Shown: positions 34,129 to 45,169, counted from the first letter of the stretch. The stretch is 45,815 nucleotides of DNA from Nemertoderma westbladi (GCA_032718475.1 JAUCBJ010000362.1:1-45815); one strand, 5' to 3'. Made by a program: numbers and translations. The notes: generated by a model not told the origin, from the sequence alone.

Positions 34129-35300
34129 TTAACCCTATTAACCCAGGGGGGGGGGGGGGGGGGGTTAATATGAACCCCCCCTGGGTTTTTTTATTATAAT
34201 TCTGAAACAAACGCAGTTGGGAATCTGCAATTTTATGAATTTTCTTAAAAATCTATTGTCTTCCTAATAGTGAAAACCGTTTTCAAAAATATTGTGTAGT
34301 TTTCTAGTTATAGCACCATTTTTTAACCCTACTTTTGGCACTTTTTTTTGAGACGTTAAATTAAAATTAAAATTACATTTCATTAAATATGAATTGTAAC
34401 ATCTCTATTTTTGATTTACACCGGTTTTTTGGTGTTAGCAATTGGATAGAATTCATATAAATCGATTTAGAAATTTCAAACTTGTTTTTTTCGGTGGGTG
34501 CCAAATTTTGGTGCCAGCACCAAATTTTGAAATATGTCAATTTTGTAAATTGATTGTTTGAACTTGGTTTTTACGCAATACGGGTTTTTTGGTATTCTGG
34601 TTTCGATGGAAAATATACGAGTTGCACCAGGAGTATTAAACTTGTATTTTTCGGTGCTGTGTGCAAATTTTGGTGCTAGCACGAAATTTTGAAAATCCAT
34701 TCAATAGTTAAAATTGCTTGTGATAATTTATTTCTTGCGTTTTAGAGGTTTATGGATGTTCTGAATTCAATGGAATATATAATTATCGAACTAGACATCT
34801 CAAACTTGTATTTTTCGGAAGTGGGTGCAAAATGTGGTGCTAGCACCAAATTTTGAAAACCATCAAATATATCAATTGATTGTGTCACCTTGTTTCTTGC
34901 GTTATACGGGTTTGTGAGGGTTCTGAATTCAATGGAATCCGTAAAAATTTCATAAGAGTTTTCAAACTTGTATTTTTCGCCGGTGGGTGAAAATTGTTGT
35001 GCCAGCACCAAATTTTGGAAAATAAGCAAATTGATCAGTAGATAGTATCATCTTGTTTCTTGCATTATACGGGTTTATGAGGGTCCTGAATCCGATGGAA
35101 TCAATAAAAACAGCACTGGACATCGCAAACTTGTACTTTTTGGTGATTGGTACAAAATTTGCCAAATTACGCCGAAAAATACAAGTAGCAATGATCTGGC
35201 ATATTAGACAAACAAAAACAAGCAAAAAAAGTACAAACAAAAAAATCAGACATTTTCGTAAAGTTTGTAGATTTCAGAGGGGGGGGGGGGGGGGGGGGGG
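34129..35300. mobile_element. piggyBac-like element, copy 2 (right end lost)
   Basis: Left TTAA (34129-34132) and CCCTATTAACCC end, followed by a 19-G run where copy 1 has 9. Five 163-bp units start AAACTTGT at 34478, 34638, 34802, 34964 and 35127. Relative to copy 1 it lacks the counterpart of about 24597-24955 and everything after the inner G run, which here has grown to 22 G (35279-35300). No right TTAA end remains. Confidence 0.85.
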
Positions 35301-35307
35301 TGGGGGC

Positions 35308-35445
35308 TTGTGTTACAAGTTTATTTTACATTAAGCTGAGAGCTTTAATTGTTTAATATATTATATTTGACTATATATTCTAGTTATCGTAGTAATATTC
35401 TAGTTATATATACTATGTTATCAATATATTCTCGGATGCGAAATA
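35308..35445. repeat. Interspersed repeat shared with 14188-14283
   Basis: Same block as at 14188 (GTTACAAGTTTATTTTACAT, TAAGCTGAGAGCTTTAATTG, TATCAATATATTCTCGGATG), lying directly beyond the G run that ends piggyBac-like copy 2. Confidence 0.7.
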
Positions 35446-35527
35446 TAACGGCAACACCAACATATTAAAACGCAGAGCTTAAACACACCTTGAGCCCTAA
35501 AAAACATGGAATAACAAATTCATATGC

Positions 35528-35557
35528 ACAAAGTTGCACTCAGTAAAACAAATAAAA
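35528..35557 (+). repeat. Left 30-bp direct repeat flanking the endonuclease-bearing LINE
   Basis: ACAAAGTTGCACTCAGTAAA then ACAAATAAAA. It recurs at 37378-37407 with one mismatch. Best explained as target-site duplication. Confidence 0.9.
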
Positions 35558-37377
35558 TATGCATTTAACAGTATGCGTCGTGATGTTTTCCTGAAGGCAG
35601 CTCGTGATCGTTTGCCAAGTATTTACCCCCTTGTGTGGCAGCCTTATTCCACACCTACAGTCCTTATCTTCGGAGATCACATCATCGAAATGGCCACTGG
35701 TATGCAACAGGGTGATCCCAGTGGCCCTCTTCTCTTCGCGGTGGGAGAGGAGCCTGTCACCAAACTAGTTGGTTCAGAGCTGAATATCTGGTTTCTTGAC
35801 GATGGTACGGTAGGTGGTACCCGTGTCGTGGCAATAATTCCAGAGCTAGCGAAGATTGGCCTAATTGTTAACGATGCAAAGTGTGAATTGATACTACTCA
35901 ACCATACACCAGAAGCCGCTACTGAGACAATCCACAAGTTCAGTCAGCTCCTCCCTAATATTAGGGTCCTAGGCAAGGTGGACCAGGTCCTTCTAGGAGC
36001 TCCCCTCACACGGGATGCTATTGAACCAGCTATCCAATCGAAGCTAAAGTCTCTCGAGGTGATGGTTGATCGGCTGGTACATGTTGATGCACATAAAGGC
36101 TTCACCTTACTCAAGAACTGTCTGGCAGTCCTCCGGCTACAGTACACTCTGCGCATATCACCCACATTCAACAACACTGGAGACTTGCAGGAATTTGATA
36201 CAGTTGTCCAAGATGCCCTTTCTAGTATCAACAATGTTAACTTTCAGGCGAAATCCAGTACTCAGGGATCACTACCAGTCAGTCTCGGGGGACTTGGGAT
36301 CCATAAGTTGGAAGATCTGGCACTGCCTAGTTATATTTCTTCTCTTCATTCCACCGATATCCACATTAACTCCGTCCTCTCAAACTCATTTGGACTGGAG
36401 CCATCATGTGATTTGACAGGAGCCGTCAAGGCATTGAGGGAGAAGTGGGGCAGCCAGCAATAACCAGAAAGCCTGGGACACTATCTCTGCGACTATAACA
36501 CAGAGAGACCTGTTTGCCAAAGCGGATCAGGTCGAAACAGCATGTCTGGCTGCAGCAGCGCAAGTGGAGAGTGGGCTTTGGATTCATGCAACCCCTATTC
36601 CATCTTTAGGGTCGAATCTGGATCCGGAAGCTTTTCGAATTGGTATAGCACAGAGAGTTGGTGCACCTATCTGCCATAAACACACCTGCAGGTCGGCAAG
36701 GTAGTGGATATTCTTGGGCACTGTCCTGCCGAAACATCATGGGTAGGTTCCCACGTCATGCAGCTCTCAACGATGTGGTGAAACATTCACTGAGCAGAGC
36801 TGGTCTACAATCTGTCCTGGAACCTTGGATAGGGGAGATGGGAAACATCCTGATGGTATGACCATCTACCCCTTCTCGAAAGGCCGGTGCTTGGTATGGG
36901 ATGCTACATGTGTGGATACCTTTGCCCCATCCCACATTATTCGCTCTGCCATTGAGATATCCTCAGCATCAGCAGCAGCGGAGGAGCTAAAGCGAGTGAA
37001 ATACTGCAATTTGGGTCAGCAGTACCAATTCGAACCCCTCGCCTTCGAGACCACAGGAGTATTCTGTCCATCCACCATCAGCGTGTTAAAAGATCTTGGC
37101 CGAAGACTCATAGTGGAGTCAGGAGACCCACGTGAGAGCTTGTGGCTGAAGCAGCGCATCGGGATAGCCATAGTGAGGGGGAACGCCCTTTGTGTTTGGG
37201 GTTCAATCAGTGCTGTGGAATAGTTATTTTCACTAGTTCTATTAAATTTAGGATGGTAGCTGTGATTGGTTATTTTTGTATTTGGTTATATTACTTAATA
37301 TTTGGAATAAATTTCACTCTGAGTGGCATTTGGCAAGGTTGTGATTATAAATCCATATAAATCAAGTTAGTGTATTT
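35558..37377 (+). pseudogene. LINE with C-terminal zinc-knuckle and restriction-like endonuclease, 5'-truncated
   Basis: RT starting at motif A (AFNSMRRDVF), GMQQGDPSGPLLF (motif B), the catalytic box as FLDDGTVGG (motif C), VDRLVHVDAHKGFTLL and LPVSLGGLGIHK, to 36463. A frameshift near 36455 leads to NQKAWDTISATITQRDLFAK and [19 protein letters not shown]. Further shifts near 36690 and 36845 lead to [19 protein letters not shown] and [20 protein letters not shown], ending at 37223. The Cys/His stretch followed by PDG...LVWDATCVDT resembles the zinc knuckle and PD-(D/E)XK-like nuclease after the RT in R2/R4-type LINEs; the nuclease call is inferred from pattern. Flanking 30-bp repeats and truncation at motif A fit target-primed insertion. 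The 3' UTR runs 37224-37377. Confidence 0.85.
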
Positions 37378-37407
37378 ACAAAGTTCCACTCAGTAAAACA
37401 AATAAAA
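37378..37407 (+). repeat. Right 30-bp direct repeat flanking the endonuclease-bearing LINE
   Basis: ACAAAGTTCCACTCAGTAAA then ACAAATAAAA; one mismatch to 35528-35557. Confidence 0.9.
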
Positions 37408-38145
37408 AATATTGTTTTAGAGTTAAAAGGGGGTGTAAACGCTACGCTGACAACCATTCCCAACAACATCAAATATGAAAATGTAACCTGTATCACACCT
37501 CGTTGATTGTTTTGGTTAGAATAATCTTCCACTGTAACCTGTTGTTTTCCCTCAATTTACAATTAACATTAATTAGATTTAATAATGGTTGCGGCGTTGG
37601 TTGTCAGCGTAGCATTTGCACCCATTAAAAGGTATACTGTATTACTGTGTTATACTGTATATTTCATGAAAGGGCATTAAATTTGTTACAAAATGCACTC
37701 AATACAAGCTGGTATAAATAGACAGAGAGTATGGGAAAACAGCAAACATATTTTTTGTTATAAATTAGGAAAATCGGCCCTTATTTGTAAACATCTGTGC
37801 ATAACTAAACTGCTACATAATTGTGTCCATGTCCAATCAATCTCATTTTATCACAATTTGCAATTATTCAGCTTGATTACCAAAAAACACTATCGTCTTT
37901 TAAATCAGTAGATTTAATGATATGTCCACGCCTGTAACCCTATAACTTATCTATCAATTAATCAGCAGTAGTTGCAAATTCACATTGTAAAAGCGCTTCA
38001 ATTGATATATAATAACCATCTATCTCTATCTATAATCGACCTGCTGCATTGAAGCTGCACAATTGAGATGCTTTGCCAGCTTAACAAAAATATTTTGCCA
38101 CCACCATGCAATCCACAATTGGCAAGCCTAATGTAGTGTGCATTA
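37408..38145. other. Non-coding DNA with a fragment of the small TIR element
   Basis: TTGTTTTGGTTAGAATAAT and CACTGTAACCTGTTGTTTTC at about 37507-37555 match the interior of the 44447-44708 element. The rest has no recognised content; the 72-codon ORF at 37693-37911 shows no feature. Confidence 0.5.
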
Positions 38146-38815
38146 AGAATGCTATGCCGGCTTATCAACAGAGTTGCATCGCCACAAACTCCCTATCCTC
38201 CATGATTTCACGTGATGATCTGCATCTTCAACCGCTTCATCCGTTTATTTTCTCCACGGGGCTGCCAAAGCACTAGATTGTGCCCAGGCTGGTCCTCACT
38301 GCAAAAACAACGCCCTAAAAGCGGAGGCATGTTCTAGTGTCAAGCTTGGGGGAACCAATGAGATACGTCCAATGTTATATAGTGTCTGGTTGGAGATGTA
38401 TGCATTGTACTTGAAACAGTGAACCCGACAGCATTCTTGTGAATGTGCCATCCAGAGATTTGGCGTCCTCAGCAGTTGGAGCTCAGCATGGACTCTTATA
38501 GAGGAGTACTGGCACTACTGCTGCTCTACATAATCCGACCTTAAGTTGGTGATGTATTCTGTGTGACTTCCAAATCCTGGAAAGCCAATTCAATGCTGCC
38601 CATGCCTTTACCTTATGTATTCGGTTGTTACATTATGTAGGTCCTCACCTGACTTCCGGCTCCATCATCCTAGGTAACAGAAGTCATCCACATGCTCAAG
38701 CATACCATCCTTTGAGCTAATGCTCATGCAATCAGACATTTCCTGAGAACTTTCAAAGTTAACTGTCAACATTTTGGTCTTCTTAGAGTCAACTAAAAGA
38801 CCAAAGCTAGAAGCA
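38146..38815 (-). pseudogene. LINE A copy 3 (inverted, decayed)
   Basis: The plus strand shows reversed LINE A blocks in inverse order: ATGCCGGCTTATCAACAGAG (C-terminal end), CCAATGAGATACGTCCAATG, TGTGAATGTGCCATCCAGAG, GAGGAGTACTGGCACTACTG and GTCCTCACCTGACTTCC, ending at AACATTTTGGTCTTCTTAGA near 38790. It aligns with 33205-33895 reversed, with many substitutions and indels. Confidence 0.85.
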
Positions 38816-39772
38816 GCATGAGTCTAAGGATGGGAGTGAACAGGGTAAGACTGTTAACAACCACATCATGATGCACTGCGGCGAGCCCAATACATGTTGG
38901 GTGACTGACTGGCATGAATTGTTAAACATTTCAAAGTAATTGCTAGACACCCATTGCGGCCAGTCTTGCAAAAGCTTGAAATGTATTACATTCAAACACG
39001 CAAGCCCGTTGTCAACAAGCAGAAACGTGATTGGGGTAAGTTTGTGGTGCTGCTTCCCAGTGGCTAGTTACCTACAGACCTCTATCTTCATTTCAATACT
39101 CGTTCTGTCTCTCTTTATGAATTTCTCTCAACATTTCCTGGCTTGGCCTCCTGACTCCTGAGAATACCTTCATCTGTGGGGTGAAACCTACCGATCAGCT
39201 GGCTGCTGTCAGCTGATCACTGATTGCGTAGTAACAACAATGTTCTTAAAAAAAAGCAGTATTATATTTGTGAGTCCATGACCTATACACTATAGATATG
39301 ACGCACCAAGCTGCTGCTAAGCCCCTAAATTTAGTGGTCCAGTTATTTCTCTTAGATAGAATTCTTGAAGCAAAAGGTTTAGCGCGTCGAAATAACATAC
39401 GGAATAATAATACACTGCATTACCGGATCAGTCCTGCAGTACTGAAGTACAAATAAGTGAACTGGCCTGGCAATTATATTTTTCGACTGACACATTGGAA
39501 ATTTTCGAAAAATCCAAAATTGTATAAACCTTGCCAATGAAATCTGCACATTCTAAAACTTCAGTTTCTAAACTATACGGCCAAATTACCACATTTGGCT
39601 CTTTACAATTTTAAGATACTTGCACTTTTGGTGCTCTTTTAATGCCAATTAAAAAATAGAAAATGAAAACTTTGTTACTAATCTCACTTTCGATTACTAA
39701 TAATGAATTCAACAAACCAAAAAAGCATAGTCTGGTTTAATGGTTATACAAGTTTTTGAAGTGTGATGTATT
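38816..39772. other. Non-coding DNA
   Basis: No gene recognised. A perfect 9-bp hairpin GATCAGCTG / CAGCTGATC lies at 39193-39218. The ORFs at 38807-38995 and 38940-39161 overlap on opposite strands without features. Confidence 0.4.
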
Positions 39773-40063
39773 TTGAGTAATTTTATCAATCCCGAAAGGA
39801 GTTGTGCTATGGTATGTGTGCAAAGAACTCCTCATATTTCAAAAACTACTGGAGCTATTCAATTTGATTTATCTCATTTGAAAGAGGACATAATTTTAGT
39901 TAAGGACAAGTACTTGCGTCGCGCTAGACATATTGTTTCAGGGATTTTATCTACGAGAAATTACTGGCACAGTAAATTTAGGGGCCTTGCATCGGCTTGG
40001 GACGTCGTAGGTCACGGTGAGTCCTTAGAATTAGCTAAAAATAATTCGCTGATGGTTAATTAA
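39773..40063 (+). pseudogene. Possible Helitron Rep N-terminal-like fragment
   Basis: A 96-codon frame. RRARHIVSGILSTRNYWHSK followed by FRGLASAWDVVGHG resembles the Helitron_like_N region (a ..SR.YW..K...L.A.....G.PT pattern), but the frame departs just where the conserved PTFF segment would follow. It may instead be an unrelated ORF. No helicase motifs or Helitron ends are seen nearby. Confidence 0.3.
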
Positions 40064-41214
40064 TGAAATAATATTTTATTTAAATTATTAAATTTCATTA
40101 ATTTTACATCGACATAAGATAATTTTATAAAACACAAATTATTTCTCAATTACTATTATGATTTATCATCAATCTCACGTAGTTTAGTCCCTTTTGGTTG
40201 GTGTGCAGATTAAAAGGTGCATTGAAGTGGAGGAACTGTCCCTCTTTATTCCTTTCTATATTTTGGGGATTAAATCGCTCAATTTTAATTTGTGTTTTAC
40301 AATAGTTATTCACTTACTTTGGCTACAAGGAATTAAAACTTCGAATCAAATCTGAAGCTTCTCTATCCAGTATCTAAGTGGTATTTTTCACTAATGGATA
40401 TTTTTGCTCAACTACAATCAACTGATATTTATTGCTTTTTAAATACAATTTGATTGGTTTTTGTGAAAAGATTGTGAGAGAGAAGACATGGTCGAACAAC
40501 GTCGATGAATCTCTCTATCTTTACAGTATGACATTATAGGATTTTAGGTACTTCCTCGATATCGTTTGTTGACTCGCATTATTGTAAGTACACTACATTT
40601 ATTATAATACATTATGTTTGGAGACGTTGTTTGGCGAATATTAAAATCACATATATTTTATACATTAATTAATGAATACAGTAGCAAACTATATACTAAA
40701 ACTAAACGCCCTAATGCATAATTCATGATTCCCACATACAGAAAGATTTCAGCATACAGAATCCAACCAATAGATGTTCTGTAATTCTACTTACCATTTT
40801 CTCCAGCCACTCCCATATTGAAATTTCTCTATAAATAGGCGAATGTTGAGCAGAACTTAAATTAGCGGAATGTTATTGGAACTGAAGTTTAATTATAAAT
40901 ATATCTGGATGAGTGAAATTCTAAACAAAATAATGAAGGGCGACCACTCTGAAACTTTGAAAAATTCCGAGGTACATCATTCCAATAATACATTAATAAT
41001 TATTATTATACAATTCAAATAATTAGTAAGGATGATTGAAGCCTCTACCAACCACCATCTTGGTACCATCTTACAATTTAACTTCCGGATACATTTAACA
41101 TGTGTATCAAACACATTTATATTACTATACAATATCGTAGTTCCTTGGCCCTGTTGCCGGGATCGGACCCACAACGTTCTTAAAGTATCTGTGTGTCAGT
41201 CAGTATATGTGTCA
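40064..41214. other. Non-coding AT-rich DNA
   Basis: No recognised gene or repeat. GGGATCGGACCCACAACG at about 41159-41176 weakly resembles a reversed tRNA B box but lacks a matching A box at tRNA spacing. Confidence 0.4.
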
Positions 41215-41275
41215 GCCTTTCGGGACTAATCCCAGAAATTCCCTTTCAGGCAAACCAGAATCAAATAATAATAAT
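41215..41275. repeat. Interspersed repeat, left part, interrupted by a TIR element
   Basis: CCTTTCGGGACTAATCCC and ACCAGAATCAAATAATAATA match, inverted, 43003-43053. The matching right part resumes after 41989 (AACGAACCTGTCTT at about 42024). Confidence 0.75.
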
Positions 41276-41989
41276 TTGAAGTACAGGTAGGCTTAGAGCT
41301 ACAGCACAACTAAACAATGTGACCTAATATATTATCCCAGTATCCCAGGACAATATCTGCGGGTTTTTTAAATTTTTTTTTTTTACTTGTAGATCAAATG
41401 GCCTGTTGCATGTGATCAGATGTCAAGAACACCCGGACCAATACTAGGTAGGGGAAACAGTAGAAATAGAAATAGTAGTTTATGTCACCTACAATTACTA
41501 TACAGTACACAGCTATTGGCTATTTATAGTGTTATATGATTTCGTGCTACTATGGCTTATAAGGAATTCTATGTGGGTTGTGAATAATTTTGTAAATACA
41601 CCATTGTACTCTTGTAAATAATGCGCTAGTGCTATAAGTGTAACCATTTATTTACTCAGCCATTCCGTTGCCTTTTTATGTCCACCGGGCCTGGACCTAA
41701 ATTCTCTACAGACCTCGGCAAGTGGTGGCTGTAGCACAGCCCCTCATATCCGCTATCTGACAGCGCACGAGGTTAATTGTGCTGTAGCTCTACTGTCCTC
41801 CTAGTCATACCAGTAATGTATTGCTCTCGACTGCAGTATGCAAGGTTTTTCTTACTAATTCACATTATTATACATTCCTGTATTCAGATATTGTGTGCAA
41901 CCGCAGATATTATAGCCTGGGATACTGGGATAATATATTAGGTCACATTGTTTAGTTGTGCTGTAACTCGAGGCCTACCTGTACTTCAA
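41276..41989. mobile_element. Non-autonomous element with 74-bp TIRs
   Basis: The left arm 41276-41349 (TTGAAGTACAGGTAGG ... TATTATCCCAGTATCCCAGG) and right arm 41916-41989 are reverse complements with about five mismatches over 74 bp. Pairing resumes inward at AATATCTGCGG after a small indel. Length 714 bp, no coding capacity. An uninterrupted paralogue of the target at 42935-43060 supports insertion between ...AATAATAATT and CAATA. No duplication longer than 2-3 bp is clear, so the superfamily is open. Confidence 0.85.
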
Positions 41990-42050
41990 TACTCATACTA
42001 GAACGCCATCAAGATGGCTTTAAACGAACCTGTCTTAAACAGACTCCAAG
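41990..42050. repeat. Interspersed repeat, right part after the TIR element
   Basis: Shares AACGAACCTGTCTT with the reverse complement of about 42952-42967, continuing the repeat begun at 41215. Confidence 0.55.
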
Positions 42051-42934
42051 AAACAGATGGGATTGGAAGTTGCAAACCAAGAATGACTTGCATCTACAAA
42101 AAAACTGCCTCCCATCTAATGTAATACATATTCGCCTAGGCAAACAAATCATAATCACAATTACTGTGGTGTGTGAAATGTTACCCATATCCGCAACCTG
42201 GGAAACAGCCCCAAAGAGCAGTTTATTCTGCGGAGGGGTCTTTCTGTATTAGATAAATAAAATAAAGAACACTAATTATTTATACCTAATACATTCTCAG
42301 TTAGCTTAATAAAATCATCGGTGCAACCAATATAATGTACAATGTACATGTACAAGCCTCCTATGAAAGTTTGTGAAATGTTCCTTAAGTCTACCCAACA
42401 GCCGTTGGTACCCGGCTGGCACCCTGGTTCAGTTTTCTGGTTTTGTTAGTTTAATCGACAGCTGTTGTAAACGTCCCAGATATACAAAACCTACTAAGCC
42501 TTTACATTACAATTGAGCTTTGCCTGAGTTGATGACAGTATTATAACGATTACAATAGGCCCTATAGATACATACGATATATAAATGATGTACTGCTTGA
42601 CATTTACACTAACTGACTGAATAGAGATAGAACAATAACTAACGATATATAATTAATGTATGTAACTCCAATTGACAATAAGTGGTGAAACGATTGTTCA
42701 GCTGTGAAAGTGTAGTTGTGGGTATTTAATTTCGCGTTCCATAATGTTGATAATAATAAATGCTAATATTTCGAATATCGCGCATCGAATCGTTCCCAAC
42801 TTTTTTATTCAACAACTAGATACTAATTGATAGTCGTGTTTACAATTTTCCAATACAAGCAAGTGGTTTGAAGCCATTTGGTGGTTATACATACAAACAT
42901 ACATCCATCATGTTTTTGCTGGCCTCAGCTTTAG
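42051..42934. other. Non-coding DNA
   Basis: No gene recognised. The plus ORF at 41956-42252 spans the TIR element boundary and is not credible. Confidence 0.4.
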
Positions 42935-43060
42935 AGAAAAACTACCCAGTCTAAAGACAGGTTCGTTATAATGTATCTTGTTTATTGAAATTATTATTAT
43001 TTGATTCTGGTTTATTAATTATGCTGGAGGAGGGGATTAGTCCCGAAAGGCCTCTCAATA
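42935..43060. repeat. Uninterrupted inverted copy of the interspersed repeat
   Basis: Reversed counterpart of 41215-41275 plus 41990-42050, joined without the 714-bp element (reversed: ...AATAATAATTTCAATAAAC...). Confidence 0.7.
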
Positions 43061-43639
43061 TATTAAATTAAATTAACTCTGTTTTCACGTTATCATTAGC
43101 TGGGGAAGACCCTTATTTCCAAAAAGCATATGACAGACACATACGTAAACTTTAATATGTTAACAATTGACCCCCTGGCCTTTGCATGCCTCCTCATCAG
43201 TTATCCACAACCTTCTGGGACTTTTGAATTCAAGGTAATGGGAGTGTGGCTATAACTCACAAAACCCAACACCAACCAGCAAGCAATATGGATGAGACTG
43301 GCTTGCCACCGCCGCCATTAGGGAACTGATCAGCCTGTGTGTGATTTTGTTGTTCTATAAAGCCACCAGGCGAGAGGAAACGTCTTGTCATAGGTGTCTA
43401 TAAATGGCCACTGCTCTACCACTGATATCCACAAGGTATACAACAAGGCAGTTTAATTGTGATAAGTAACACATAGTACATAATATATAATACATAATAC
43501 ACATTGCTGGAGTGAAATCCTAACAGAAATTAATGTTTAGTTTTCTGTATCGTACCTATACAACAAAATATGAAGCTAAACAAATCTTAACGAAGTGTGG
43601 GGGGGGGGGGGGGTAAGGTTATTCCTGGATTCAGAGTAG
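43061..43639. other. Non-coding DNA with a 15-G run
   Basis: No gene recognised. G15 at 43599-43613 lies just outside the 3' end of the next LINE fragment. Confidence 0.4.
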
Positions 43640-44268
43640 GAATACCTCATCAAGGCCCGCCTGGTGGGGGGTGGTACCTAGGACAGATGTCGCATTTCCT
43701 CTGACCACTGCGATTGAGAGCTGCTGGAAGAGGAATTCCGTGGACCTAGGTTCACCTCACCTGTTTCCTTGGCAATTCTCCGCCCTATCTCCTGCAGTAC
43801 TGCGGTGCCCTCTGCACCGATTGGGCCTAAGGTCTCTAAGGCAATAGTGCGGAATAAGTGGTGGTGCTGGAGCGCAGCTTACTTATTTCCTTTACTGGTC
43901 TCTGCCATTGAAGCGGCTGCACCTGCAGATTTACTTGTCTCCGGTAGATAGGAAGGAGCGAGGGTGTCCCTGCAAGTAAAGTCCCAAACGAGTGGGCGGC
44001 CTGAGGACCAAGGGGAAAAGGTCAAACCGTCTGGTTTCTTACCGTCTTGTGAAAGTCCTCGAGGCTCCAGGGTGGAGGTAATGCCGGCTGATGAGAGGGC
44101 ACGGTGAATGATGTCATTGGCCTCTGCATGACGGGTGTATTTCCCATAATTGTGTAAGCAGCTGAGGCCATGACTTCCACTCGTGTCGAATTCCGACCCA
44201 CAACCCCTGCAGGAGTGCTCCTCGCAAATAGGTGTACCAGTGTAATTGTAGCAGTGTAATTGGTCCAT
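43640..44268 (-). pseudogene. Endonuclease-bearing LINE, second copy (3' part)
   Basis: The minus-strand frame to 43879 reads GTPICEEHSCRGCGSEF, SGSHGLSCLHNYGKYTRHAE and KKPDGLTFSPWSSGRPLVWD followed by FTCRDTLAPSYLPE. The same order appears in 36640-36950, and here the zinc knuckle (C-x2-C ... H-x3-C) is intact. After 43879 shifted frames continue (IALETLGPIGAEGTAVLQEI, then FLFQQLSIAVVRGNATSVLG), matching FETTGVFCPSTISVLKDLG and RIGIAIVRGNALCVWG in the first copy. It is 5'-truncated upstream of the zinc knuckle; the first ~12 codons of the open frame are flanking DNA. Not functional. Confidence 0.85.
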
Positions 44269-44439
44269 TACTATTTATCTAATATATATAAATCTGCTCA
44301 GATTCAGACACAACGTCAGATTTCGCTCTCATTCCTTGCTTTGTGGCTCATTCAATGCCAATTAATACGATGCAGACAGCTGTCACTGTCTCCGGGTGTT
44401 ATTTTACATGTTTGTCTGTGTGAAAGCAAATTTTGTGGG
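44269..44439. other. Spacer
   Basis: Short non-coding interval between the LINE fragment and the small TIR element. Confidence 0.4.
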
Positions 44440-44446
44440 CACTGCA

Positions 44447-44708
44447 CAGATAGGGGGGGGGGGGGGGGGGGGGGGGGGGGTGGACGCAATAAAAATTCAT
44501 CCCTCTCCAGGGGAAATTCGACGCAAATAACAGCTGATTACTCTTAAAAATAAAACTGTAACCTGTTCTATTGTGTTTAGTTTATTGTTTTGGGTTAAAA
44601 ATAACGTGCCACTGTAACCTGCTCCTTTCCCTATATTGAGAATTTAACATTGTGGCGGGATATTAATTCGCCAAGACGGGATTTGCGTCCAGTTTCCCCC
44701 CCTATCTC
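44447..44708 (-). mobile_element. Small TIR element with expanded G run and flanking duplication
   Basis: Left end CAGATAG followed by 28 G (44453-44480) then TGGACGCAAT; right end TTGCGTCCAGTTT then C7 and TATCTC. The G run sits where the opposite end has GGGGGGGAAAC. Direct repeats CACTGCA flank it at 44440-44446 and 44709-44715. The interior is the reverse of 5443-5687. Length 262 bp, non-coding. Confidence 0.8.
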
Positions 44709-45169
44709 CACTGCAACATGTTGTGTGTTTCCAAAATCATTCAATTTCACCAGTCTGCCAGTATTGGTACAGTAGATGGTAGGCTCAGAATAATTGTGCA
44801 GTCCCACTGTTGAGCCATACCTGCAATCTATTAGTTGTAGTTTCAACCCTGCCAGGATCCACTCAGCCTTTCATCCACTGGGGACGCTAAAATAAATACC
44901 AGTTACTTTACTGGGAGCAAAACTATGGGTATGAGTAGTGCCCCCTTCCCTATATTTGGGTGTAGCAGCTGTCGAAAGAGGAGTGCTTACAGTGCTATAC
45001 TCCAATAAGTATCTATATTAAAGAAGTTTACTTCGGAACCTTTTCTTGTGTCACCTGATCCCTGAACTCAAGTGTATGTTAGATATGTCGTCTTTACAGA
45101 ACATTTACACGCTGTCAAATGTGAGAATCTAATCTGACAATGGACATTGAAGACAGGCTCTACACCATT
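44709..45169. other. Non-coding DNA
   Basis: Nothing recognised apart from the right flanking repeat CACTGCA (44709-44715). Confidence 0.4.

Noticed and set aside
41145-41180. tRNA or tRNA-derived SINE on the minus strand (reversed GGTCCGATCCC)
   Set aside because: B box only, with a mismatch; no A box at suitable spacing and no cloverleaf visible.
44260-44547. Plus-strand ORF with a poly-Gly run
   Set aside because: The Gly run is the 28-G homopolymer of the TIR element and the ORF crosses element boundaries.
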